DNA of 64,000 nt. It comes from Streptomyces sp. NBC_01669 (GTDB taxonomy: Bacteria > Actinomycetota > Actinomycetes > Streptomycetales > Streptomycetaceae). Position 1 is the stretch's first letter. Each line of letters opens with the position of its first letter. The DNA is taken from positions 6,014,001-6,078,000 of the forward strand of contig NZ_JAPEQG010000001.1 in assembly GCF_026339735.1 (NCBI RefSeq), written 5' to 3'. Of the stretch, positions 7,449 to 15,351 are shown in pieces. The position numbers and the translations under genes were made by a program. The notes below the pieces were generated by a model that was not told where the DNA came from, ran no database searches, and saw only the letters and a program-made list of their open reading frames with translations.

Positions 7449-8912
7449 TCAGGCGTCGGCGGACGCGTCCGCCGTGACCGCTCCGCTCTTGCGCTGCCGG
7501 ACCTCACGTACCAGCGAGATCGCCACCACGACCGCCGCGACGAGCAGCGAGAGCAGCACCTGCTCACGGCCGCTGTCGTCGGTCAGCATGTAGACCAGCA
7601 CGAACGAGATCATCGCGATGGTCGCCCAGGTCAGATACGGGAAGAGCCACATCCGTACGACCAGCTTCTCCGGCGACTCGCGCAGGATGATGCCCCGCAT
7701 GCGCAGCTGGGTGAAGCAGATGACCAGCCAGACGAACAGGGCGACCGCACCGGACGAGTTCAGCAGGAACTGGAAGACGGTGTCCGGCCACTGGTAGTTG
7801 AAGAACACGGCGACGAAGCCGAAGACGACGGAGGACAGGATGGCCGCCTGCGGCACGCCCCGCTTGTTCGTCCGGGCGAACGCCTTCGGCGCGTCACCGC
7901 GGCCGCCGAGCGAGAACGCCATCCGCGAGGCCGTGTAGAGGCCGGAGTTGAGGCAGGACAGCACGGCCGTCAGCACGATGACGTCCATCACCTGGCCGGC
8001 GTGCGGGATGCCGATCGAGTTCAGTGCGGCGACATAGCTGCCGTCCTTGAGGATCGACGCGTCGTTCCACGGCAGCAGCGTCAGCACGATGAAGATCGAG
8101 CCCAGGTAGAAGACGGCGATCCGCCAGATCACGCTGTTGGTGGCCTTCTGGACGGCGCGCTGCGGGTTCTCCGACTCGCCGGCCGCCAGCGTCACGATCT
8201 CGCTGCCCATGAACGAGAAGACGACCATCAGCACACCGGTGAGGATGGCTCCCGGCCCCTTGGGGAAGAACCCGCCGCTGTCCGTGAGATGCGCGAGCCC
8301 CGAGCCGGGGTTGTCCGAGCCGGGCAGCACCCCGAAGACGGCGAGCAGACCGACGACGACGAACGCGGCGATCGCCACGACCTTGATTCCGGCGAACCAG
8401 AACTCGAACTCCCCGTACGAACCGACCGAGACCAGGTTCGTCGCGGTGAGCACGACCATGACGATCAGCGCCCACGCCCACTGCGGGACGCCCGGCACCC
8501 AGCCCTCCAGGATCTTGGCACCCGCCGTGGCTTCGACGGCGAGCACCACGACCCAGAAGAACCAGTACAGCCAGCCGATCGAGAATCCGGCCCAGCGGCC
8601 GAGGGCCTGGTCGGCGTATGCGGAGAAGGAGCCCGAGCTCGGACGGGCCGCGGCCATCTCGCCGAGCATCCGCATCACGAAGACGACCATGAGGCCGACC
8701 AGTGCGTACGACAGCAGGATGGCGGGTCCCGCGGCGGCGATACCGGCGCCGGAGCCCACGAAGAGGCCGGCGCCGATCACCCCGCCGATGGCGATCATCG
8801 AGAGGTGACGATTCTTGAGACCGGCCTGGAGCCCGTCGGAGGAGCCCGGCTTGTCCGCCCGGTCCGGCTCGCCGGGCTGGTGGCCCGACCCTGCCAGAGT
8901 CGTCTGCGTCAT
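7449..8912 (-). CDS. amino acid permease (APC superfamily, GabP/AnsP type)
   Basis: A 487-residue member of the same AAT subfamily as the two permeases at 2.2-5.1 kb, with AIGGVIGAGLFVGSG, ADQALGRWAGFSIGWLYWFFW, YGEFEFWFAGIK and ESPEKLVVRMWLFPYLTW. Twelve membrane helices are predicted. The ATG at 8912 (MTQTTLAG) has AAGGA nine to ten bases upstream; an in-frame ATG at 8939 lacks one. It is more diverged from the other two than they are from each other, so it probably has a different substrate. Divergent from rpiB across a 236-bp promoter region. Confidence 0.9.
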   Translation of the reverse strand: MTQTTLAGSGHQPGEPDRADKPGSSDGLQAGLKNRHLSMIAIGGVIGAGLFVGSGAGIAAAGPAILLSYALVGLMVVFVMRMLGEMAAARPSSGSFSAYADQALGRWAGFSIGWLYWFFWVVVLAVEATAGAKILEGWVPGVPQWAWALIVMVVLTATNLVSVGSYGEFEFWFAGIKVVAIAAFVVVGLLAVFGVLPGSDNPGSGLAHLTDSGGFFPKGPGAILTGVLMVVFSFMGSEIVTLAAGESENPQRAVQKATNSVIWRIAVFYLGSIFIVLTLLPWNDASILKDGSYVAALNSIGIPHAGQVMDVIVLTAVLSCLNSGLYTASRMAFSLGGRGDAPKAFARTNKRGVPQAAILSSVVFGFVAVFFNYQWPDTVFQFLLNSSGAVALFVWLVICFTQLRMRGIILRESPEKLVVRMWLFPYLTWATIAMISFVLVYMLTDDSGREQVLLSLLVAAVVVAISLVREVRQRKSGAVTADASADA

Positions 8913-9148
8913 GGATCGAATCCTTACGTTCTGGATCACTCAGCTCCGTGGCTGTGCCGCTGCACGGTGGCGTGGCGGCGGAGTCTCAGCATTGAAGCCT
9001 GCGGAACCCTGGAAGCGGAACCCCCTCTTCCGGATCGTTGAGTGGCATTTCCCACACACCCCGCACGAGGGCTCCGCGGCTCCGGCCGGCCCGGAGGGTC
9101 CCGACCCCGATGACGGCTACCCCGCGCCGCGCATGCCACACTCGGAAC

Positions 9149-9637
<489 letters not shown>

Positions 9638-9714
9638 CCGCCCCACACACCCCGTGCCGCCGGCCCGCCCGGCGGCACAGCCATTTCCCCACCCGACCGA
9701 GGAGAGCCACCACC

Positions 9715-10524
9715 GTGCCCGAGGGACACACGATCCACCGCCTGGCCGCGGACCACCGCGACCGGTTCCTGGGCGGGCCGGTGCGGGTGAGCAGCCCGCA
9801 GGGCAGGTTCTCGGACAGCGCGGCGCTCCTCGACGGCCGTGCGTTCACCGGCGTCGACGCGCACGGCAAGCACCTGTTCCTCGGATTCGAGGACTTCGGC
9901 TGGGTCCACATCCACCTGGGACTGTTCGGCAAGCTCCGCTTCGGTACCTCACCGGTACCGCCGCCCACCGACACGGTCCGCCTGCGCCTGGCCAACGACG
10001 AACACCACGCGGATCTGCGCGGTCCGACCACCTGCGCCCTGATCACGGAACCCGAGAAGCGCGCGATACACGACCGGCTGGGCCCGGACCCGCTACGGAC
10101 CGACGAGGACGGCGAACGCGCCTGGCAGCGGATCTCGCGCAGCCGCATCAGCGTCGCCGCCCTGCTCATGGACCAGAAGGTCATCGCGGGCGTCGGCAAC
10201 GTCTACCGCGCCGAGGTCCTCTTCCGCCACGGCATCGACCCGTACCGGCCGGGCAAGGACCTCACCCGTGCGGAGTGGGACGCGATCTGGGACGACCTGG
10301 TGATGCTGATGCGCGAGGGGGTGCGGAACAACCGCATCGACACGGTCCGCCCCGAGCACCTTCCCGAGGCGATGGGCCGCGCGCCGCGAGTGGACGACCA
10401 CGGGGGCGAGGTGTACGTGTACCGCAGGGCCCGGCAGGCATGCCACATCTGTGGCGGCGAGATCCGCACCGCCGATCTCGCCGCCCGCAACCTCTTCTGG
10501 TGCCCGGGGTGCCAGAAGGCCTAG
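9715..10524 (+). CDS. Fpg/Nei family DNA glycosylase/AP lyase
   Basis: A 269-residue base-excision repair enzyme that removes oxidised bases and cleaves at abasic sites. After Met removal the catalytic Pro2-Glu3 of PEGH is exposed. The helix-two-turn-helix is around VIAGVGNVYRAEVLFRHGI and the C-terminal zinc finger is CHICGG...WCPGC. PEGH rather than PELP places it in the Nei2-like actinobacterial group rather than in Fpg/MutM. The GTG start has GGAG upstream. It ends 7 bp before the convergent acetyltransferase gene. Confidence 0.92.
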   Translation: MPEGHTIHRLAADHRDRFLGGPVRVSSPQGRFSDSAALLDGRAFTGVDAHGKHLFLGFEDFGWVHIHLGLFGKLRFGTSPVPPPTDTVRLRLANDEHHADLRGPTTCALITEPEKRAIHDRLGPDPLRTDEDGERAWQRISRSRISVAALLMDQKVIAGVGNVYRAEVLFRHGIDPYRPGKDLTRAEWDAIWDDLVMLMREGVRNNRIDTVRPEHLPEAMGRAPRVDDHGGEVYVYRRARQACHICGGEIRTADLAARNLFWCPGCQKA

Positions 10525-10531
10525 AGAGCCC

Positions 10532-11764
10532 CTAGAACCCCCGGGGCAGCCACGGGGCCGTGTCCGACAAGAACGCCGACGACGCCTCCGCCAGCGCGCC
10601 CGCCTGCAGCTCCCGTACCCGCCCGGCCAGAGCCAGCGAGCTCAGCGACTCGCCGCCCAGATACGCGGAGCCCAACTCCCGTACCGAGAGCGCGAGATCG
10701 GCTGGGTCGTCGGTGCGCCGGCACGACGCGGCGCCCTTCGCGTCGGCCGTGAGCCGCCAACGCCCCGCGTTCCAGGGGCAGAACGCGTCCTCCACCTCGA
10801 ACACCACGTCCAGCGGGCCCCGGTACGTCCGGGCCTCCAGCGCCGCTCCCAGCTCCACCAGACGCACATGGAGTGAATCGCGGACCCGGATGTTGCACCG
10901 CCGCACGTCCGACACCAGGTGCAGCACCGCGTCGTCGACCGGCCGGTTCCGGGCCACGACCGTCGTCATCAGGTCGATCTCGAAGACGAACCGCCACAGC
11001 GCCGCGTACGCCGCCGGGTCCAGTGCGGCCAGGTCGTTGACCACGACGGTGCCCTTGGGGCCGGCCGGCTCCCACTCCGGCTTGATGTGGTACGTCACAT
11101 TGCCGACGATCTTCCCGTCCCGCTCCGCCAGTACACACTGCTGCGCCGAGGAGCCCTGCCGGTGGGCGACCGGGTCGACCATGGGCTTGCGCTCCCAGCC
11201 GGGCGCGTGGGCCGGGACGCCGGGACGGCCGGAGACCAGCTGCTCGTACACGCTCTCGCACGCCGCCATCGCCTCGTCCGGCTTCGCGTGGCGCAGCCGC
11301 ACCTCGTCCGTGCCCGGCGGCACGTCCAGCCGGATCCGGTCCTTCTCGATCGTCAGGGACATCTGTCGCGAGGCGGCGCCGTAGCCGAACCGGCCGTAGA
11401 TCACCGGTTCCGAGGCCGTCAGTACGGCGAACGGCTCGCCCAGCGCGCGGATGTCGTCCAGCTGGCGGCGCATCATCGAGGTCAGCAGCCCGCGCCTGCG
11501 GTGCGTGGAGGCGACGCTCACCATCGTGATCGCGGCGGCGGGCACCAGCGCCCCGCCCGGCACTGCGACCCGGAAGCTGAACGCCCCCGCCGTGCCGACC
11601 ACGTCGTCACCGTCCCAGATGCCGAGCGACCGCTCGGGCTCGGTCAGCTGCTCGAACAGCTCGCGTTCCTCGGGAGTCTCCGGGTCCCCGCCGAACGCCA
11701 GCTCCAGACACTCGAACCATTCGTTCCATTCGGACGGCTGCAGTACGCGAAGCTCAGTAGTCAT
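10532..11764 (-). CDS. Eis-like GNAT N-acetyltransferase
   Basis: A 410-residue protein with the architecture of mycobacterial Eis. A GNAT domain covers residues ~1-150, with the acetyl-CoA loop VSVASTHRRRGLLTSMMRRQL. A second GNAT-like region and a C-terminal SCP2-like domain follow, ending in a free C-terminal Phe (PWLPRGF), which in Eis contributes the catalytic carboxylate. Eis proteins acetylate amines, including aminoglycosides and lysines. Streptomyces genomes encode several homologues of unknown substrate, so only the family is claimed. Divergently transcribed from the phosphatase gene across 87 bp. Confidence 0.9.
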   Translation of the reverse strand: MTTELRVLQPSEWNEWFECLELAFGGDPETPEERELFEQLTEPERSLGIWDGDDVVGTAGAFSFRVAVPGGALVPAAAITMVSVASTHRRRGLLTSMMRRQLDDIRALGEPFAVLTASEPVIYGRFGYGAASRQMSLTIEKDRIRLDVPPGTDEVRLRHAKPDEAMAACESVYEQLVSGRPGVPAHAPGWERKPMVDPVAHRQGSSAQQCVLAERDGKIVGNVTYHIKPEWEPAGPKGTVVVNDLAALDPAAYAALWRFVFEIDLMTTVVARNRPVDDAVLHLVSDVRRCNIRVRDSLHVRLVELGAALEARTYRGPLDVVFEVEDAFCPWNAGRWRLTADAKGAASCRRTDDPADLALSVRELGSAYLGGESLSSLALAGRVRELQAGALAEASSAFLSDTAPWLPRGF

Positions 11765-11851
11765 GGGCCATCCCTACCAGGGGTACGGCAGACAGGCGAC
11801 CCGATTTCGAACGCATTGTCACAGGGGTCCCCCTGCACCGGAGGCGCCCGG

Positions 11852-13015
11852 GTGGATAAGGTCCCCGCAATGGCCCGTCGCGCAAGAGCAGACTCGTACC
11901 CGGCCCGATTGCGGAAATCGGCGCACCGGGCGCGCATCGCGCTGCGCAAATCCGGGGTCGACTACTTCCGGGGTGACGGCTCCGACTGGATCGCTCTGGC
12001 CGGACTGCTGCTCACCATCCCGGCGATCACCTGCGGCACGCTGCTGAACGCGGTGTGGTGCGCCCCGGCCGCGCTCGTGCTGCCGATCGTCGCGGGCGGT
12101 CTGCTGCTGCGGCCGGCCAGTCTGCTGGGGCTGTACGCGACCGCTGCCGCGGCCCTGATCGTGGAGTCCATCGCGCTCGGCCCGTACGGACAGGGGGCGG
12201 CCCGGGTCACCCCGGGCACCGTCCTGGTTGTCGCGGCCTGCGGCTTCTTCGGTCTGATCGTCGCCCAGTTCCGGGCCAGGGTCGGAGTGCCCTGGCGGCG
12301 AGGCGGCACCATGCTCTTCGACCTGCGCGAACGCATCCGGGTGCAGAGCGCCCTGCCACGCCTGCCGCAGGGCTGGCACCGGGAGATGGCGCTGCGCCCC
12401 GCGGGTGGCCAGTCGTTCTCCGGCGACTTCGTCGTCGCGGCCCGCACCAATGGCGGCCGCACCCTGGAGGTCGTCCTCACCGATGTGTCCGGCAAAGGCA
12501 TGGACGCGGGGTCCCGCGCCCTGCTGCTGTCCGGTGCCTTCGGCGGTCTCCTCGGCTCACTGCCGCCGCACGGCTTCCTGCCCGCGGCCAACGGCTATCT
12601 GCTCCGCCAGGACTGGGACGAGGGCTTCGCCACCTCGATCCACCTGGTGCTGGACCTCGAATCGGGTGACTACGAGCTCCTCTCCGCGGGCCACCCGCCC
12701 GCCCTGCAGCTGCACGCGGGAAGCGGTCACTGGGAGGAGATGGCCGCGGAGGGCCCGCTGCTCGGGGTGTACGACGGGGCACAGTTCGACGCGGTGAAGG
12801 GTTCGCTTGCCCCTGGCGACGTCCTGATGCTGTTCACGGACGGCCTGGTGGAGGCGTCTGACCGGGACATCGTGGAGGGTATCGACCGGCTGACCGGCGA
12901 GGCGGACCGCTATGTCGTCACCGGCTTCGAAGGCGCGGCCTGGCATCTGATCGAGGCCTGTGCGAAGGATGTCAACGACGACCGGGCGCTGCTGCTCCTG
13001 TCCCGCCGCCACTGA
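11852..13015 (+). CDS. SpoIIE-type PP2C phosphatase with N-terminal membrane domain
   Basis: About 387 residues. A basic N-terminal stretch is followed by four to five membrane helices (residues ~45-155) and then a SpoIIE/PP2C catalytic domain from ~180. Metal-binding aspartates are seen in GQSFSGDFVVA and VLTDVSGKGMDAG, and further conserved blocks in AGHPPALQL, LFTDGLVEA and the C-terminal DDRALLLL. Such proteins dephosphorylate serine/threonine targets, often anti-sigma-factor antagonists. The GTG at 11852 is preferred because GGAGG lies seven bases upstream; the ATG at 11870 is the alternative. No anti-sigma gene is adjacent, so its target is unknown. Confidence 0.9.
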   Translation: MDKVPAMARRARADSYPARLRKSAHRARIALRKSGVDYFRGDGSDWIALAGLLLTIPAITCGTLLNAVWCAPAALVLPIVAGGLLLRPASLLGLYATAAAALIVESIALGPYGQGAARVTPGTVLVVAACGFFGLIVAQFRARVGVPWRRGGTMLFDLRERIRVQSALPRLPQGWHREMALRPAGGQSFSGDFVVAARTNGGRTLEVVLTDVSGKGMDAGSRALLLSGAFGGLLGSLPPHGFLPAANGYLLRQDWDEGFATSIHLVLDLESGDYELLSAGHPPALQLHAGSGHWEEMAAEGPLLGVYDGAQFDAVKGSLAPGDVLMLFTDGLVEASDRDIVEGIDRLTGEADRYVVTGFEGAAWHLIEACAKDVNDDRALLLLSRRH

Positions 13016-13088
13016 ACCGTTTGTCACCGTTCCGAACCGGGCTTCCGTCAAGGGAAGTCGGCCCGCCACCCGAACGTGGGGCAACGGC

Positions 13089-13131
13089 CGCTCTCCGGGT
13101 GCGGGACACGGAGGTCCGCACCCGGAGAGCG
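13089..13131. terminator. bidirectional terminator hairpin between phosphatase and antiporter genes
   Basis: Perfect 16-base arms (CGCTCTCCGGGTGCGG and its complement) with an 11-nt loop sit between two convergent genes. Confidence 0.8.
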
Positions 13132-13141
13132 CCTGTCCCGC

Positions 13142-14278
13142 TCAGGACCCCGGCAGGATCCGGGCCAGCCAGTGGGACCGCCCGGCGGCCAGTGGCGCGA
13201 GGACGGCGAGAACCAGGACATAGCCGGCGATGAACGGGGAGAGCCGTTCGTCCAGCCCCGCGCCCGCGGCCATCGTGGCGAGGATGAGCGCGAACTCGCC
13301 GCGGGCCAGCAGCGTGGTGGAGATGTTCGCGGTGGCCTTCGGGCCGAAGGCGTACACCTTGGCGGTGGCCATCCCTGCGAACACGTTCATGGCGAGCGTC
13401 ACCGCGGCGGCGGCCAGCACCGGCCAGAGCACGTTCGGCAGATCGCCCGGGTTGATCGAGAGTCCGAACGCGAAGAAGAAGATCGCGCCGAAGGCGTCCC
13501 GCAACGGGTGGACGAGTTTGAGGATGCGGGCGCCCGACGTGGTGCTGCCGAGCATCAGGCCGACCATGAACGCGCCGATCGCGTCCGCGACCCCGAACCA
13601 CTCCGAGACACCCGCCACGAAGACCGCGGCGCCGAGGAACGAGATGACGAGCAGTTCGTCGTCGCCGGTGTTGATCACCTTGCCGATGGCCTTCGTGCCG
13701 AAACGGGCCACCAGGGCGAGCAGCAACAGGAAACCGAACGCCTTGCCGCCGTCGACCACCGCCGCGGCGAGGTCGTCGGCGCCGGAGAGGATGGGCTGGA
13801 GAGCGGCCAGATAGAGGGCGAGGAAGACGTCCTCGACGACGATGATGCCGAGGATCGGCTTGGTCTCCGGGTTGCCGATGCGCCCCAGGTCCACCAGGAC
13901 CTTGGTGACGATGGCCGACGACGATATGCCGAGCACCCCGGCGAGGACGAGTGCCTCCGACGTACCCCAGCCGAGCGCGAAGCCGAAGCCGAGCCCGGCG
14001 CCCACGTTCAGCGCGAGATACGTGCCTCCGGCCAGCGCCATCTTGCGCCCGCCCGCTTTGAGGTCGTCGAGGTGGAATTCGAGGCCGAGGTAGAAGAGCA
14101 GCAGCACGAGCCCGAGTGCGGAGAGCATCTCCAGGTCGTGCGGGTCGGCGACGAGGACGATGCCGGGGGTGTGCGGGCCGAGCAGGATCCCGGCCAGGAT
14201 GAACAGGGGAATGGTCGGGAGGCCGATCCGGCCGCCGACCCGGGCGAGAACAGCGGCGGCGAGGAAGGCGCCGCCCAT
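13142..14278 (-). CDS. cation/proton antiporter (CPA2 family)
   Basis: A 378-residue membrane protein with about 12 helices of the Na+/K+:H+ exchanger fold: GGRIGLPTIPLFILAGILLGP at the N-terminus, LLFYLGLEFHLDDLK, VLGISSSAIVTKVLVDLG, GVADAIGAFMVGLMLG and LLARGEFALILA. There is no C-terminal TrkA-N domain. The ATG at 14278 is the first canonical start. The frame stays open a further 13 codons upstream with family-like residues (RLIGHADTLIA) and a GAAGGA ribosome site before them, but no ATG, GTG or TTG. The true start may therefore be upstream and non-canonical. Confidence 0.88.
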   Translation of the reverse strand: MGGAFLAAAVLARVGGRIGLPTIPLFILAGILLGPHTPGIVLVADPHDLEMLSALGLVLLLFYLGLEFHLDDLKAGGRKMALAGGTYLALNVGAGLGFGFALGWGTSEALVLAGVLGISSSAIVTKVLVDLGRIGNPETKPILGIIVVEDVFLALYLAALQPILSGADDLAAAVVDGGKAFGFLLLLALVARFGTKAIGKVINTGDDELLVISFLGAAVFVAGVSEWFGVADAIGAFMVGLMLGSTTSGARILKLVHPLRDAFGAIFFFAFGLSINPGDLPNVLWPVLAAAAVTLAMNVFAGMATAKVYAFGPKATANISTTLLARGEFALILATMAAGAGLDERLSPFIAGYVLVLAVLAPLAAGRSHWLARILPGS

Positions 14279-14514
14279 GGCGATGAGCGTGTCTGCGTGT
14301 CCGATGAGCCTGATCCTTCAGTAGGTCAAGAGAACGTCAAGAAATCGTCAGTAATTAGTTTACCGAACGACTCCGGGCGGACCGGAGCGCCTCGGTGGGG
14401 TTTGCCCCACCCCTGATCCGCCAGCAGCCGCCATGTCCTTGGCCCACCCGTGTTCCGTAGGTTCGGAGGCACCGAGCGACACCCGCTCGCGAAGGGCTAC
14501 GGAAGGCGGACACC
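14279..14514. promoter_or_regulatory. divergent promoter region, antiporter / ABC exporter
   Basis: 236 bp without a gene. An AT-rich stretch at 14330-14370 (around TAATTAGTTTACCG) stands out and is the likely core promoter area for both directions. No convincing operator palindrome was seen. Confidence 0.4.
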
Positions 14515-15351
14515 ATGGGACTGCGACGCACCGGACAGGGCGCGCAGGACGGGCAGCACACGGCGCACACCGACGAGGGGCACGGCTCCTCGGACATGGC
14601 CGTCGAACTGCGCGGTGTCCGCCGGCAGTACGGTCGCGGCGCATCCGCCGTCCACGCCCTGCGTGGCATCGACCTCGCCCTGCCGCGCGCCACGTTCACC
14701 GCCGTGATGGGCCCCTCCGGCTCCGGCAAGTCGACCTTCCTGCAGTGTGCGGCCGGGCTCGACCGCCCCACCGAGGGTTCCGTACGCCTCGGCGGCACCG
14801 AGATCACCGGCATGAGCGAGAACAAGCTCACCGAGCTGCGCCGTACCCGCCTCGGCTTCGTCTTCCAGGCGTTCAACCTGCTCCCGTCGCTGACCGTCGA
14901 GCAGAACGTCGTCCTGCCGATGAGGCTCGCCGGGCAGCGCACCGGCTCCGCCCGCAGCCGCCGCGAAGCCGCCGAGATGCTCGGCCGGGTCGGGCTCGGC
15001 GACAAGGGGAACCGCCGCCCCGGCCAGCTCTCCGGCGGTCAGCAGCAGCGCGTCGCCATCGCCCGCGCCCTGGTCACCCGCCCCGACGTGGTCTTCGCCG
15101 ACGAACCGACCGGCGCGCTGGACACCACGACCGCGGCCGAGATCCTCGTCCTGCTGCGACACGCGGTGGACAGCCTCGGCGCGACCGTCGTGATGGTCAC
15201 CCACGACCCCGCGGCCGCCGCCTACGCCGACCGTGTGCTGTTCCTCGCCGACGGTTCGATCGCGGACAGCCTGCCGCGTGCCCGCGCCGAGCAGATCGCC
15301 GCCCGGATGACCGCACTGACGGCCCCCGCCCACGCGGGAGCAGCAGCCTGA
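14515..15351 (+). CDS. ABC transporter ATP-binding protein (MacB/LolD type)
   Basis: A 278-residue ATPase with a ~27-residue hydrophilic N-terminal extension. Walker A is GPSGSGKST, the Q-loop VFQAFNLLPSLTVEQNV, the signature LSGGQQQR, Walker B VVFADEPTGALD and the switch histidine is in VMVTHDP. VFQAFNLLPSLTV is typical of the ATPases that drive FtsX-like permeases. The ATG has GGAAGG eight bases upstream. The stop overlaps the start of the permease gene by one base, so the two products form one transporter. Confidence 0.95.
   Translation: MGLRRTGQGAQDGQHTAHTDEGHGSSDMAVELRGVRRQYGRGASAVHALRGIDLALPRATFTAVMGPSGSGKSTFLQCAAGLDRPTEGSVRLGGTEITGMSENKLTELRRTRLGFVFQAFNLLPSLTVEQNVVLPMRLAGQRTGSARSRREAAEMLGRVGLGDKGNRRPGQLSGGQQQRVAIARALVTRPDVVFADEPTGALDTTTAAEILVLLRHAVDSLGATVVMVTHDPAAAAYADRVLFLADGSIADSLPRARAEQIAARMTALTAPAHAGAAA

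Noticed and set aside
10532..11764. Calling the Eis-like protein an aminoglycoside resistance determinant
   Set aside because: Only the fold and C-terminal carboxylate are visible. Many streptomycete Eis homologues have no known antibiotic substrate.
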